From assembly GCF_900119845.1 (NCBI RefSeq), contig NZ_FPKU01000003.1:96145-160144 (forward strand): a DNA stretch of 64,000 nucleotides. Reading direction: 5' to 3'. The position numbers and the translations under genes were made by a program. This document shows, piece after piece, positions 1-9,852 of this stretch; position 1 is the stretch's first letter; each line of letters opens with the position of its first letter. Under the pieces are notes generated by a model. That model saw only the letters and a list, made by a program, of their open reading frames with translations, was not told the origin of the DNA and made no database searches. Origin of the DNA: Devosia enhydra. GTDB lineage: Bacteria > Pseudomonadota > Alphaproteobacteria > Rhizobiales > Devosiaceae.

Positions 1-26
1 ACGCCGCCGGCCCACCCCTCAGCCAT
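1..26 (-). CDS. Start of an unidentified gene running off the left edge
   Basis: The minus strand has a strong ribosome binding site, GGAGGT at 31-36, four bases before an ATG whose first base is 26. The eight visible codons (M-A-E-G-W-A-G-G) do not identify a family. The perfect inverted repeat just upstream looks like its operator. It is called only from the start signals. Confidence 0.45.
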
Positions 27-38
27 CTTTACCTCCGT

Positions 39-58
39 TATAGGACATTATTCCTATA
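39..58. promoter_or_regulatory. Perfect inverted repeat, probable operator
   Basis: TATAGGA (39-45) and TCCTATA (52-58) are perfect 7-base arms around the 6-base spacer CATTAT. The site lies directly before the ribosome binding site of the minus-strand gene starting at 26, where a dimeric repressor could block transcription. The cognate regulator is not visible in this window. Confidence 0.5.
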
Positions 59-172
59 CGTTGGGCAAGAGGTGGCGGGGATAAGTTGTCGGCGCCAGTT
101 ATGGCGCCGGCATCAAGACTTCAACAGCGGTATAGTGGTGGCGGCAAAATCACGCGTCGCGGAAAGATGCCC

Positions 173-1027
173 TTACCGCACCAGCCCGACCCAATCCACG
201 ATCAGGCTCTCTCGCGCCCTGAGCCCACCCGACACGCTTTCGCGCCGTTCGTCCTGGGCGAGCCGCGCGAACGTCAGCAGCTGCCCGTCGCGTTCGGCCC
301 AGCCCACATACCAGCCCCAGCCGCGCGCGCGGTCGAGGCTGCCATCGGCGCGGCGGGGATAGGCGCTGCCGGTCTTGCCATGGAGGGTCCAGCCGCCCGC
401 TGCGTTGGTTTCGACGATGCTGCGGGCAAGGGCCATGCTGGCGCGATCGACGGGCAGCGCATCGGTGGCAAGCGCGGCGAGAAACGCCACCTGCTCGCGC
501 GGCGAAATCAGCAGCGACGATGAAATCCACGCCCGTTGTAGGCCATTATCCTTGCCGGGGTCGCCGGCAAAATCGGCATTGCCATAACCCAGCCGACGCG
601 CTCCGGCCTCGAGCCTCTGCGCACCGAGGCTGGCGGCGATGCGCTGGGAATACCAGACGACCGAATGGGTCATCCAGGCCCGCGGGTCCACCGGGCGGTG
701 CCAGGCCGGCCCGCCCCAATCGGGCTCGCCGGGCCTGATCGTCATCACCGGAGCATCGTCGGCGGTGAGGATTCCGGCTTCGAACCCCAGAACGGCCAGG
801 GCGATCTTGAATGTCGAAGCCGGCGTCACCGGTTCGTCGCACGTGCCGCTTTGATGCCGGATAACGCCGCTGCGCGCATCGGCGACGAGCGTGCACAGGG
901 TTGCCGCACGCGCCGGCAGGCCTGCGGCGATGGTAACGACCAGCACGAGCGCGGTCAGCAGCAGCGCAGGCTTCAATGAAAAACTGCACCCCCGGGACGG
1001 GGATGCAGCTCTATTCGCCCCCGACAT
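173..1027 (-). CDS. Class D (OXA-like) beta-lactamase family protein
   Basis: A 284-residue serine hydrolase of the penicillin-recognising fold. It has an N-terminal hydrophobic signal segment (about residues 17-41), the nucleophile motif STFK at 71-74, S-x-V at 122-124, the class D signature YGN at 148-150, a tryptophan-containing segment near 167 like the OXA omega loop, and KTGS at 218-221. The order and spacing are those of class D beta-lactamases, which open beta-lactam rings in the periplasm using a carboxylated lysine (here K74). It begins 10 bases after the MucR gene stops, so the two may be cotranscribed. A penicillin-binding-protein-like sensor role is less likely. Substrate range cannot be read from sequence. 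Confidence 0.85.
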   Translation of the reverse strand: MSGANRAASPSRGCSFSLKPALLLTALVLVVTIAAGLPARAATLCTLVADARSGVIRHQSGTCDEPVTPASTFKIALAVLGFEAGILTADDAPVMTIRPGEPDWGGPAWHRPVDPRAWMTHSVVWYSQRIAASLGAQRLEAGARRLGYGNADFAGDPGKDNGLQRAWISSSLLISPREQVAFLAALATDALPVDRASMALARSIVETNAAGGWTLHGKTGSAYPRRADGSLDRARGWGWYVGWAERDGQLLTFARLAQDERRESVSGGLRARESLIVDWVGLVR

Positions 1028-1036
1028 CGATAGTGA

Positions 1037-1459
1037 TCAGCCGGCCTTGCGGCCGAGGCCGTTGTCCTTGGCAAGGCGAGACCGGGTCGCGGAATAGTTG
1101 GGCGCAACCATCGGGTAATCGGCCGGCAGGCCCCACTTCTCGCGGTATTCTTCGGGCGACAGGTTATAGTGCGTGCGCAGGTGGCGCTTCAGCGACTTGA
1201 ACTTCTTGCCGTCTTCGAGACAGATGATGTAGTCGGGCGCGACAGACTTGCGCACCGGCACGGCCGGCTTCAGCTCCTCGACGGGCTCGGGCGCAACGGC
1301 GCCGCGCAACCCCTTGAGGGCGCCATGCACATCGGCAATCAGCCGCGGCAGATCGGTAACGCTCAGGGCATTGTGACTGACATAGGCACAAACGATATCG
1401 GCGCTCAGGTCGATGAGATCGTTATCACTTTCAGGCATCGCGCCGTTCATTTCGCTCAT
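1037..1459 (-). CDS. mucR: Ros/MucR family transcriptional regulator
   Basis: A 140-residue regulator. The C-terminal half holds the prokaryotic zinc-finger domain of the family: a CLEDG loop, then the helix region with HLRTHY, then the conserved [13 protein letters not shown] segment and a basic tail. Ros/MucR proteins bind AT-rich DNA and control exopolysaccharide, motility and cell-cycle genes in alphaproteobacteria. I chose the ATG at 1459 rather than the upstream one at 1498 because AGAAGGA lies just before it. Its position upstream of the beta-lactamase suggests joint transcription; any link to the EPS locus near 39-48 kb is only an inference. Confidence 0.9.
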   Translation of the reverse strand: MSEMNGAMPESDNDLIDLSADIVCAYVSHNALSVTDLPRLIADVHGALKGLRGAVAPEPVEELKPAVPVRKSVAPDYIICLEDGKKFKSLKRHLRTHYNLSPEEYREKWGLPADYPMVAPNYSATRSRLAKDNGLGRKAG

Positions 1460-1586
1460 TGGTGGTCCTTCTCTTTTCGGGTCGGGGGGCGGGGGCATTC
1501 AGCCTGGCCGCTGCCTCTTTAATGCTGTTCCAGAGCAAATGCAACGTGCAAGAGCCCGGCCAGAAAAAGTTACCAACGTGGCAATA

Positions 1587-1937
1587 CTATGATCGGGGCG
1601 GCGTATAGTCTGCCAACTCGTCGAGGCGGGTAGTAGAGTGTGGCCGCAGGCCCACGCGATAGGCGGCCCGCGCCAGAAGGTGGGCCGAGACGGGCGTGGT
1701 CAGGACGATGAATACGAGCCCGAACAGCGCCCGGATCGTCACGGCGCCATCCTGGGCGACCAGCGCGATGGCGATGAGCAGCAGGCCCGAGCCGATGGCC
1801 CCGGCCTTGGATGCCGCATGCATGCGGGTATAGAGATCGGGCAAGCGCAAGAGCCCGATCGTCGCGAGCAGCACGAAGACCGAGCCGATGACCACGAACA
1901 GTGCCGCGATGAGCGCGAAGAGTTCGGCGATACTCAT
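1587..1937 (-). CDS. mnhG: Na+/H+ antiporter subunit G
   Basis: A 116-residue membrane protein with three hydrophobic segments. It carries the [15 protein letters not shown] stretch typical of MnhG/MrpG, the small last subunit of the multisubunit monovalent cation/proton antiporter. The ATG at 1937 overlaps the stop of the preceding subunit as ATGA. It is the last gene of the seven-gene minus-strand operon. Confidence 0.93.
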   Translation of the reverse strand: MSIAELFALIAALFVVIGSVFVLLATIGLLRLPDLYTRMHAASKAGAIGSGLLLIAIALVAQDGAVTIRALFGLVFIVLTTPVSAHLLARAAYRVGLRPHSTTRLDELADYTPPRS

Positions 1938-2239
1938 CGTTCCTGCTCCGGTTGCTGGGCGGGGGTCTCGCGATGCATCAGGTAGCGCGACAGCGCCACG
2001 GTGGCGAGAAAGCCCACGAGCCCGAGCGAGATGGCGATATCGAGATAGGCCATCTGCAAGGTGCGCAGGGCAAACACCGCGATCAGTGCCAGCCCCACGA
2101 GGCTGAGCGTATCGAGCGCGAGGATCCGGTCGGCGAGGCTGGGGCCGCGCCACAGCCGTACGAGCCCGAAAAACAGCGCCAGCAGCAGCATCACCATCCC
2201 GAAGGTGGTGGCGTGATACAGCAGCTCCATGGCGCTCAT
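1934..2239 (-). CDS. mnhF: Na+/H+ antiporter subunit F
   Basis: A 101-residue protein with three predicted membrane helices and the MnhF/MrpF core [16 protein letters not shown]. Subunit F is a small integral membrane component needed for assembly and cation transport. Both ends overlap the neighbouring antiporter genes as ATGA, implying translational coupling. Confidence 0.93.
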   Translation of the reverse strand: MSAMELLYHATTFGMVMLLLALFFGLVRLWRGPSLADRILALDTLSLVGLALIAVFALRTLQMAYLDIAISLGLVGFLATVALSRYLMHRETPAQQPEQER

Positions 2240-2595
2240 TGGAACACCGCCTTGACCCGCGCCTCGAAGCCGGATGCGATTTCGGCGACGAGATCCTCCT
2301 TGTTGCCCATGGTCATCACATGGATGAACAGCAGGCTGCGATCCTCCGAGACATCCACCGACAGCGTGCCGGGGGTCAGCGTGATCAGATTGGCCAGCAT
2401 GGTGATCGAGGCATCCGATTGCGGCGACAGCGGAATGGCGACGAAGGCCGGCCTGATCCTGTTCATCAGGTCCGGCTGCATCACCAACCAGGCCACCTTG
2501 GCGGCGCTGATCACCAGTTCGCGCACGAACAGCCAGGCCAGCGCCAGTATGGCAGGCAGGCGGATGACGAAAATCTTCAGGGCTCTGAGCATCAT
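2236..2595 (-). CDS. mnhE: Na+/H+ antiporter subunit E
   Basis: A 119-residue MnhE/MrpE protein with an N-terminal membrane portion and the conserved LTPGTLSVD motif near residue 75 followed by a cytoplasmic region (IHVM). The family's usual length is 110-170 residues, so this is a short form. ATGA overlaps couple it to subunits D and F. Confidence 0.92.
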   Translation of the reverse strand: MMLRALKIFVIRLPAILALAWLFVRELVISAAKVAWLVMQPDLMNRIRPAFVAIPLSPQSDASITMLANLITLTPGTLSVDVSEDRSLLFIHVMTMGNKEDLVAEIASGFEARVKAVFQ

Positions 2596-4178
2596 GGCGC
2601 GATCGTCCCCAGTCCGAAGGCGGCGATATAGCGCTGCGGGTCGATCATCTCCACGGCCGCCAGCCGCGCCGTCTCGATCAGCAGGTTGGGCCAGAGCCCG
2701 GCCGCAAGGATCAGCCCGACCAGGACGATGCTGGCGCCCGTTCCAAAGCGCTGCTGCGCTGCGGTCAGCGGATGAGCCACCGGCCCTGCTGCACCGTCGG
2801 GCGCGCCGGCCGGACCGTTGCGCCAGAACACATGCGCCCAGAGCCGCGTCCCGGCGATCAGCGTCAGCCAGGCATTGACCAGCAGCGCGCCGATCATCGC
2901 CATCGCCAGCCAGTCGATCTGCCAGTTGGCGATCTCGGCGCCGCTGATCCCGGCCTCAAGCAGCAGCAGCTTGGGCCAGAAGCCAAGGAAAGGCGGCAGG
3001 CCGGCAGCCGAAAACACCAGCAGGATGAAGAGGATGGAGACCGGAGACGAGGCCGCGTAGAGCCCGCCCATCTCGCGCGTGTCAGTGCGCCCGGTCAGCT
3101 TTTCCACCAGCCCCGCGACGCAATAGAGCGCCGTCATCGTCAGCATGGAATGCACGATATAGAGCGTCGATCCCGCCAGCCCATGCATGTCGGGCAGCGC
3201 CAGCCCCACCATCACCGAGCCGATGCCGCCGATGACGAGAAAGCCGATGGCCCGGCGCAGATTGGTCTCGGCGATGGCCCCGAGCGGCGCGACGACGAGG
3301 GTCAAGATGGCCACCGTCGCGATCACCGGCTCGAGCAGGTCCCTTCCCGCCGGCATCAGCACCACGAGCGAGCGCAGCAGCGCATAGACGCCAACCTTGG
3401 TCAAAAGCCCCGCCATCAGCGCCGAAAGCGCCGCCGATGGTGCGTGATAGGAGGCCGGCAGCCACTGGTTGAGCGGAAAGGCCGCCGCCTTCATGCCGAA
3501 GGCAAGCAGCAGCAGGGCGGCAATGGTGGTCATCACCGCCGGGTCGGCATCGGGCGCGACCAGCGTGATGTCGGCCATGTTGAGCGTGCCGAGCGTCCCG
3601 TAGATCACGCCGAGCGAGGCAAGGAAGATGGTCGTCGCCAGAAAGTTGAGGAAGCCGTATTTCAGCGTCGCATCGAGCTGGATATTGCGCCCGCCCAGAA
3701 CGAAAAGCCCGAAGGAGGCGATCAGCATCACCTCGAACCAGACATAGAGGTTGAATAGGTCCCCCGTAAGGAACGACCCGCAGACGCCCGCCAAAAGCAG
3801 CAGCACCAGCGGATAAAGCCCCGAGCGGCCATCGCTTTCTGATCGCTCCATCTGCAGATAGGCGATCACCACCAGCGTCACCAGCGCCGAAACCAGCACG
3901 AAGATCGCGCTCATCACATCGGCGGTGAAGCTGATGCCGAAGGGCGGCAGCCACTTGCCCATGGTCATCGAGACGGGGCCGGTATCGCTGGTGCGCGTCA
4001 GCAGTTCGAGGCCGCACAGCAGCACCGCGAAGGTCACGAGCCCCGCCACGGGCGCCTGCAGGGCGCGCATGCCGCGCAGCGCCAACAGCACCGCCGCGGC
4101 CAGCAGCGGCAGCACAACCGGCAGTATGACGACCCAGTCGCTCCAGGGCGTGGGTGTGGTGATCATCGGCTGGCCCAT
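2592..4178 (-). CDS. mnhD: Na+/H+ antiporter subunit D
   Basis: A 528-residue polytopic protein of the NuoN/MrpD family (proton-conducting membrane subunit). Motifs typical of the family are visible: FNLYVWFEVMLIASFGL in a central helix and the loop FPLNQWLPASYHAPSAALSALMAGLLTK... region with its conserved lysine. It forms the ion-translocating core with subunit A. Starts at 4178 and 4166 are both possible; neither has a clear ribosome binding site, and coupling to the preceding gene, which ends one base away, may suffice. Confidence 0.94.
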   Translation of the reverse strand: MGQPMITTPTPWSDWVVILPVVLPLLAAAVLLALRGMRALQAPVAGLVTFAVLLCGLELLTRTSDTGPVSMTMGKWLPPFGISFTADVMSAIFVLVSALVTLVVIAYLQMERSESDGRSGLYPLVLLLLAGVCGSFLTGDLFNLYVWFEVMLIASFGLFVLGGRNIQLDATLKYGFLNFLATTIFLASLGVIYGTLGTLNMADITLVAPDADPAVMTTIAALLLLAFGMKAAAFPLNQWLPASYHAPSAALSALMAGLLTKVGVYALLRSLVVLMPAGRDLLEPVIATVAILTLVVAPLGAIAETNLRRAIGFLVIGGIGSVMVGLALPDMHGLAGSTLYIVHSMLTMTALYCVAGLVEKLTGRTDTREMGGLYAASSPVSILFILLVFSAAGLPPFLGFWPKLLLLEAGISGAEIANWQIDWLAMAMIGALLVNAWLTLIAGTRLWAHVFWRNGPAGAPDGAAGPVAHPLTAAQQRFGTGASIVLVGLILAAGLWPNLLIETARLAAVEMIDPQRYIAAFGLGTIAP

Positions 4179-4179
4179 T

Positions 4180-4557
4180 TCAATAGCTCAAAGGCGGGTT
4201 GGGGCCGCCTTCGGGTTCGGCCAGCCGCATCCTGTCGGTATCGTCGGCATCGAGCGACTGATAGGCGCGATAGCCCAGGACCAGCAGGAAGGCGAACATC
4301 GAAAAGCCGATGACGATGGCCGTGAGGATCAGCGCCTGCGGCAGCGGATTGGCGAAGGGCGGCTCGGGCACATAGACGTTGGCGGGCACCAGCGGCGGCA
4401 CGGCGCGCGTCAGCCGTCCACCCACGAAGATCAGAAGGTTCACCGCATTGCCCAGAAGCGTGAGGCCCAGCAGCATGCGGATCACCGAGCGCGACAGCAG
4501 CAGATAGACCGCAACCGTCGTGAAAAGCCCGATGAGGAGAACAACAGCAACTTCCAT
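4180..4557 (-). CDS. mnhC: Na+/H+ antiporter subunit C
   Basis: A 125-residue NuoK-like protein with three membrane helices and the conserved GLTLLGNAVNLLIF segment, then DPLPQALILTAIVI-like sequence (here NPLPQALILTAIVIGF). This is the MrpC/MnhC subunit. Its start overlaps the stop of subunit B by one base and it is followed immediately by subunit D. Confidence 0.93.
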   Translation of the reverse strand: MEVAVVLLIGLFTTVAVYLLLSRSVIRMLLGLTLLGNAVNLLIFVGGRLTRAVPPLVPANVYVPEPPFANPLPQALILTAIVIGFSMFAFLLVLGYRAYQSLDADDTDRMRLAEPEGGPNPPLSY

Positions 4558-4979
4558 CAGTCTTCTCCCCCATCATCCTCGAGCGCCAGCGCCACCGCCG
4601 AAATCGTGCCCAGCACGACGAGATAGACGCCGATGTCGAAAACCATCGGGCTCGAGACATTGATCTCATAGCCGCCGATCTCGGCGATGGCCCAGAGCCC
4701 GGTCATGAACGGCGCCTCGAAGGCCAGCGAGGCAAAGCCCGCGATCCCAGACAGCGCTGCACCGGCTCCCGCGATGGCGATGGGGTTGACGCGCAGGGCC
4801 CGCCGCACCGTCGCAACGCCGGATGACATGCCGTAGATCGCGATGGCGGAGGCCGCGATCAGACCGCCGATGAACCCGCCGCCCGGCTCGTTGTGCCCGC
4901 GCAGCGTCACGAACACCGAGAATACCAGCATGATGGCGACGAGGAACGGCCCGATCGTGCGGAAGATGAGCGTGTTCAT
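4557..4979 (-). CDS. mnhB: Na+/H+ antiporter subunit B
   Basis: A 140-residue MnhB/MrpB protein with four membrane helices, the conserved [12 protein letters not shown] loop near residues 29-40 and a second [15 protein letters not shown] segment, both diagnostic for the family. It is a separate gene although subunit A also carries a related C-terminal domain. It overlaps mnhA as ATGA. Confidence 0.94.
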   Translation of the reverse strand: MNTLIFRTIGPFLVAIMLVFSVFVTLRGHNEPGGGFIGGLIAASAIAIYGMSSGVATVRRALRVNPIAIAGAGAALSGIAGFASLAFEAPFMTGLWAIAEIGGYEINVSSPMVFDIGVYLVVLGTISAVALALEDDGGED

Positions 4980-7354
4980 GGCGCGCTCCGGCTGGCATCG
5001 CCCGAGGGCGCGACGAGGGGTTGCTCCGGCGGCGCCGGCCGCTTCTGGCTGCGGATCAGCGCCAGAATGGCGATGCCGGCGGCCATCACCACCGAGATCT
5101 CGCCCAGAGTATCGAGCCCGCGGAAGTCCACGAGGATGACATTCACGATATTGCGCCCATGCGCGATCTCGGCGCTGTAGGTGGCGAAAAAGGCGCTGAG
5201 CCGATCCTCGAACGGCAGGCTCACCACCCGCAGCATCAGCAGCGTCACACCCACCCCGCAGAGCAGTGCGATCATGCCGTCGCGCGCGAAATCCTCGAGC
5301 GGGCGCGGATCCTCATGGTCGAGCCGCAGCCGCGTCATCACCAGGGTGAGGATCACCACCGACAGGATTTCGACCATGAACTGGGTGAAGGCGAGATCGG
5401 GCGCGCCGAACAGCATGAAGAGCAGCGCGATCGCCAGTCCCTGGATGCCGAGCGCGAGGATGGCAAAGAGCCGCCGGCGCGCCACCACCACGGTCACCAC
5501 GCCCGCCACGGCCACGGCCATCACACCCCATTCGTAGAAGGTGAGATCGGGCATGGGCGGCAGCGCCGGCAGGCCGTCGAGCAGGTAGAGCGGGGCGAGC
5601 AGCGCCACCGCCAGCGCGATGAAGAAGACGACGAGATAGAGCTCGAGCCGGCCATGATGCAGCAGCCGCGTCAGCGCTGCCGCGCCGCGCACGAGGCCGA
5701 ACATCACCGCATCGAAGCCCTGGTCGAAGCTCCAGCGCGGCGCGGCGGCAAGCCGTTGCAGGCCCGCGCGCAGGGCATCGAGGCGCCAATAGGCCAGCCC
5801 CGCCACCGCCCAGGTCAGGATCGAGAGCCAGAACAGCACCGAGCGGGGGTCGACGATGAGCTTGATGTGGCTTTCATAGGCGACATTGGCGATGGACGAA
5901 GCAGCCGGCGCGACGAGGCTTTCGCCCAGCCACACCGCCGCGATGCCGCCCAGAACGCCGATGGTGCCGAAAACGAGCGGGCCGGAGAGGCTGGCGACAT
6001 CGCCCTCATGGGGCGGATGCGGGGTTTCCCGCAACGGGCCCATGAAGGGGCGGATCATGATGGCAAGGCCGACCGCAGCCAGCAATCCATTGCCCACCAC
6101 CAGCACAAGGAGAATGGCAAGGCTCAGCGGGTCGCCGCTGGCGAGCGCCAGATACATCTCTTCCTTGGCGATATAGCTCACGAGCGGCGGCAGCCCGATC
6201 ATCCCCAGCCCTCCGAGGATGGCGGCCATGAAGGTCGCCGTCATCGGGTCGCGCAGGCCGCCGAGCCGGGTAATGTCCTTGGTGCCGGTGCCGTGGTCGA
6301 TGATGCCGACGGTGAGGAACAGCCCGGCCTTGTAGAGCGCATGGGCGATGAAATAGAGCGCCATGGCGAGGAACGCAGCCTCGGTGCCGAGCCCGATGAG
6401 CAGCACCAAAAGCCCGAGGGAGGCCAGCGTCGTCTGGGCCAGCATCTGCTTCATGTCGGTCTGGCGGATGGCGGCGAGCGCCCCCCAGATCAGCGTGAAG
6501 CCGCCGAAGGTGACGAGAATGACGAACCACGCATCGGTGCCCCCGAGCAGCGGGGTGGTGCGCGCGAGCAGATACACCCCGCCCTGCACCATGGTGGCCG
6601 AATGGAGGAAGGCCGAGACCGGGGTCGGCGCCTCCATGGCGTTGGGCAGCCAGAAATGGAAGGGAAACTGGGCCGATTTGGTGAAGGCGGCAAGCAGCAC
6701 CAGCCCCAGCACCAGCCCATAGGCCCCATGTCCGCGCAGGTCGAGACCCGAGCCGATCATGGCCGAAATGTCCCACACCCCGAAGAGCCGGTTGAGCAGC
6801 AGCGCTGCCAGCAGCAGCGCCAGCCCGCCCGCCCCTGTCACCACGATGGCCTGGATGGCGGCGCGCCGCGCCTTTTCCCGCCCGTGGTCGAAGCCGATCA
6901 AGAGGAACGAGGTGACCGAGGTCAGCTCCCAGAAGAGGAAGAGCCCGAGCACGTTGTCGGACAGCACGAGACCGAGCATCGCGCCCATGAAGGCGGTGAT
7001 GAAGGCGAGGAACCGCCCCTGATGGGGGTGCCCTTTGAGATAGCTTCCTGAATAGATGAGGATGAAGGTGCCGATGCCCGAAATGGCGAGCGCGAACATC
7101 AGCGCCAGCCCATCCACGAAAAAGCTCAGCGTCAGCCCGTAGCTGGGCACCCAGTCGATGCCGGCCGACACGAACCGGCCTTCGGAAACCGGCCCGACAA
7201 AGCCCCAGAGGAACACGAAGATCGTCGCCGGCACGATGGCGAGGACCCAGCCGGTCGCTGCACCCGCCACTCTGTGGATGAATGGCGCCACGGCGGCCGC
7301 GAGAAACGGCACGATGGCGACCATGGCAATGGCAATGTCGAGCGACAGGTCCAA
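4976..7354 (-). CDS. mnhA: Na+/H+ antiporter subunit A
   Basis: A 792-residue polytopic protein of the NuoL/MrpA family and the largest antiporter subunit. The N-terminal two thirds match the proton-translocating antiporter domain (for example [15 protein letters not shown], and [24 protein letters not shown]... in the broken-helix region). The last part carries the MnhB-like domain usual for MrpA. It opens the operon. The frame begins at a TTG (7354) with GAGGA just upstream; the next in-frame ATG is 7324, so the exact start is uncertain. The complex extrudes Na+ or other cations in exchange for protons and supports alkali and salt tolerance. Confidence 0.94.
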   Translation of the reverse strand: MDLSLDIAIAMVAIVPFLAAAVAPFIHRVAGAATGWVLAIVPATIFVFLWGFVGPVSEGRFVSAGIDWVPSYGLTLSFFVDGLALMFALAISGIGTFILIYSGSYLKGHPHQGRFLAFITAFMGAMLGLVLSDNVLGLFLFWELTSVTSFLLIGFDHGREKARRAAIQAIVVTGAGGLALLLAALLLNRLFGVWDISAMIGSGLDLRGHGAYGLVLGLVLLAAFTKSAQFPFHFWLPNAMEAPTPVSAFLHSATMVQGGVYLLARTTPLLGGTDAWFVILVTFGGFTLIWGALAAIRQTDMKQMLAQTTLASLGLLVLLIGLGTEAAFLAMALYFIAHALYKAGLFLTVGIIDHGTGTKDITRLGGLRDPMTATFMAAILGGLGMIGLPPLVSYIAKEEMYLALASGDPLSLAILLVLVVGNGLLAAVGLAIMIRPFMGPLRETPHPPHEGDVASLSGPLVFGTIGVLGGIAAVWLGESLVAPAASSIANVAYESHIKLIVDPRSVLFWLSILTWAVAGLAYWRLDALRAGLQRLAAAPRWSFDQGFDAVMFGLVRGAAALTRLLHHGRLELYLVVFFIALAVALLAPLYLLDGLPALPPMPDLTFYEWGVMAVAVAGVVTVVVARRRLFAILALGIQGLAIALLFMLFGAPDLAFTQFMVEILSVVILTLVMTRLRLDHEDPRPLEDFARDGMIALLCGVGVTLLMLRVVSLPFEDRLSAFFATYSAEIAHGRNIVNVILVDFRGLDTLGEISVVMAAGIAILALIRSQKRPAPPEQPLVAPSGDASRSAP

Positions 7355-7653
7355 GGGTCCTCGCTAGTTTCTGGCACCGGCCCTGTGGTCGTTCGTCCCC
7401 GGCACCCGGCAGTTGCAGCGGCACATTAACAAGGGTTACCCCCTGAGCAAGACTTATCGGCGCAACCGATGGTCGCAGGCGGGTTTGCCACAGTTTAGTG
7501 GGGGTGGAAGCGGCGGTTGCGAGCAATTACATAGCGATGAGCGGTCTTCGCGCCGCCCGCCTTCCCCGCGACAGCCGGTCTCCGGGGCGATTCTCGCCCT
7601 GAACCCGCCGCCGCCTCAAAGCCCGCCTCGCCACAGACCCGGATGCCAAGCCC
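7355..7653. other. Intergenic region between mnhA and ptrB
   Basis: About 300 bases between divergent genes, so it must hold both promoters. I do not see a convincing -35/-10 pair or operator. Open frames crossing it are extensions of shadow frames. Confidence 0.5.
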
Positions 7654-9729
7654 ATGCCCCTCACGCCGCCAGTCGCCGACAGACGCGATCACACCAGCAC
7701 CCATCACGGGGTGACGCGCAGCGATCCCTACGACTGGCTGCGGGCCGAAAACTGGCAGGAGGTGATGGAAGAGCCCGAAACCCTGCCCGCCGATATCCGC
7801 GCCTATCTCGAGGCCGAAAATGCCTACACCAAGGCCGGGCTTGAGGAGCCGCAGGCGGCGCTGGTCGATGCGATCTATCGCGAGATCCGCGGCCGCATCA
7901 AGGAAGACGATTCCGGGGTCCCCTCCCCCGATGGTCCCTTCGCCTATAATTCGCGCATGCTCGAAGGCCAGCAATATCCCCTCATCGTGCGCACCCCGCG
8001 CGAGGGCGGCCCCGAAACCATCCTGCTCGATTGCAATGCCGAGGCCGGCGAGGGCTATTTCGGATTTGCGGGGGCCGATCACGACCCCACCCACCGGCTC
8101 CTCGCCTGGTCGGTCGATCGGCAGGGCTCGGAATACTATTCCATCATTATCCGCGATATCGCCACCGGCCGGGATACCGGCGAAACCATCGAGCGCACGG
8201 CGGGCGACAGCACCTGGTCGGCCGATGGCAGGGCCATCTACTACACCGAACTCGATGACAACCACCGCCCCTTCCGCGTGCGCCGGCACGATCTGGGCAC
8301 CCCGCAATCGGCCGACGCCATCGTCTATGAGGAAAACGACCCGGGCTTTTTCGTCTCGGTCGACAAGACGCTCTCGGGCCGCTTCATCGTCATCGATGCC
8401 CATGACCACCAGACCTCCGAAGTCTGGCTGATCGACGCCCTTGAGGGCGGGCCGCCGCGCTGCGTCGCCGAGCGGGTCGAGAACCGCGAATACGATATCG
8501 ATGAGCGCCGCGGCACGCTCTTTATCCGCACCAATGCCGGGGGCGCCGAGGATTTCAAGATCGTGACGGTTTCAGCCGACACGCCGGCGGCCGAGAACTG
8601 GGTCGATCTCGTGCCCCATCGCGAGGGCGTGCTGGTGCTCGACGTCTTCGTCATCGCCAACCACATGCTGCGGCTCGAGCGGCATGAGGGGCTGCCGCGC
8701 ATCGTGTCCCGAGACCTGCGCACCGGCAAGGAGGAGACCATCGGCTTTGCCGAGGAGGCGTATGCGCTCGGCATGGCCTCGGGCTACGAGTTCGACACCG
8801 CAACCATCCGCTTCACCTACGCCTCCCCCACCACGCCCTCGCGCATCTACGATCTCGATCTCGAGACCGGGGCGCGCACGCTCCTCAAGGAGCAGGAGGT
8901 TCCCTCCGGCCACGATCCCTCCGCCTACGAGACCCGCCGCATCTTGGCGACGGCGGCCGATGGCGAGACCGTGCCGGTGACGCTGACCTTCCGCAAGGGC
9001 CTTACCCTCGATGGCAGCGCCCCCTGCCTGCTCTATGGCTATGGCGCCTATGGCATGGCGATGCCGGCCGCCTTCTCGGTCTCGAACCTCTCGCTCATCG
9101 ATCGGGGCTTCGTGCATGCCGTGGCCCATGTGCGCGGCGGCATGGACAAGGGCTATCGCTGGTACCGGATGGGCCGGCAGGCCCACAAGACCAACACCTT
9201 CACCGATTTCATCGCGGCGGCCGAAACCCTGATCGCGTCGGGCTATACCGGCAAGGGCAGCATCGTGGCGCAGGGCGGCTCGGCCGGCGGGCTGCTCATC
9301 GGGGCCGTCGCCAACATGCGGCCCGATCTCTGGGGCGGGCTCATCGCCGAGGTGCCGTTCGTGGATGTGCTTAACACCATGCTCGACGATACCCTGCCGC
9401 TGACCCCGCCCGAATGGCCCGAATGGGGCAACCCCATCGCCTCGGTCGAGGATTATCGCCGCATCGCCGCCTATGCCCCTTACGAAAATGTCGAGGCCAA
9501 GGCCTATCCCCCCATGCTGGTGCTGGCGGGCCTCACCGATCCGCGCGTTACCTATTGGGAGCCGGCCAAATGGGTGGCCCGGCTGCGTGCAACCCGCACT
9601 AACGATAATCCCTTGTATCTCAAGACCCATATGGGGGCCGGCCATGGCGGCGCCTCGGGGCGGTTCGATCGCATCAAGGAGACGGCGCTGTCCTACGCCT
9701 TCGCGGTCGTCTGTGCCGGAAAGGCGTAA
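7654..9729 (+). CDS. ptrB: Oligopeptidase B (S9A prolyl oligopeptidase family)
   Basis: A 691-residue cytoplasmic serine peptidase. The N-terminal part (to about residue 410) fits the seven-bladed beta-propeller. The C-terminal alpha/beta hydrolase has the nucleophile elbow GGSAGG with serine at residue 543, the downstream LTDPRV segment carrying the likely aspartate, and the histidine in GAGHGGASGR near the C-terminus. Oligopeptidase B cleaves short peptides after Arg or Lys. The length matches the family (about 690). The gene is alone, divergent from the mnh operon. No signal peptide is seen. Confidence 0.93.
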   Translation: MPLTPPVADRRDHTSTHHGVTRSDPYDWLRAENWQEVMEEPETLPADIRAYLEAENAYTKAGLEEPQAALVDAIYREIRGRIKEDDSGVPSPDGPFAYNSRMLEGQQYPLIVRTPREGGPETILLDCNAEAGEGYFGFAGADHDPTHRLLAWSVDRQGSEYYSIIIRDIATGRDTGETIERTAGDSTWSADGRAIYYTELDDNHRPFRVRRHDLGTPQSADAIVYEENDPGFFVSVDKTLSGRFIVIDAHDHQTSEVWLIDALEGGPPRCVAERVENREYDIDERRGTLFIRTNAGGAEDFKIVTVSADTPAAENWVDLVPHREGVLVLDVFVIANHMLRLERHEGLPRIVSRDLRTGKEETIGFAEEAYALGMASGYEFDTATIRFTYASPTTPSRIYDLDLETGARTLLKEQEVPSGHDPSAYETRRILATAADGETVPVTLTFRKGLTLDGSAPCLLYGYGAYGMAMPAAFSVSNLSLIDRGFVHAVAHVRGGMDKGYRWYRMGRQAHKTNTFTDFIAAAETLIASGYTGKGSIVAQGGSAGGLLIGAVANMRPDLWGGLIAEVPFVDVLNTMLDDTLPLTPPEWPEWGNPIASVEDYRRIAAYAPYENVEAKAYPPMLVLAGLTDPRVTYWEPAKWVARLRATRTNDNPLYLKTHMGAGHGGASGRFDRIKETALSYAFAVVCAGKA

Positions 9730-9749
9730 CCAAACAGCCCCTTGGGTCA

Positions 9750-9778
9750 TTGGCGCTGTCGCACAAAGCGCCTATATG
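9750..9778 (+). promoter_or_regulatory. Likely sigma-70 promoter of sodB
   Basis: TTGGCG at 9750-9755 and TATATG at 9773-9778 are separated by 17 bases, about 75 bases before the sodB start. Both boxes are close to consensus. Called by inspection only. Confidence 0.55.
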
Positions 9779-9852
9779 GAGGCCAACCCTTCCTTCGGCA
9801 GCCCCAAGGGGCCGCCGGCATGCCCGACGAACTCAACACGGAGGCTACGAGA

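Noticed and set aside
2772-3758. 328-residue plus-strand frame opposite mnhD
   Set aside because: Antisense shadow rich in Arg, Gln and His, without start signals.
5021-7051. 676-residue plus-strand frame opposite mnhA
   Set aside because: Its composition (His, Gln, Arg, Asp rich) is that of an antisense shadow of a GC-rich membrane protein gene; mnhA is intact on the other strand.
8572-9750. 392-residue minus-strand frame opposite oligopeptidase B
   Set aside because: Antisense shadow; catalytic motifs are on the plus strand.
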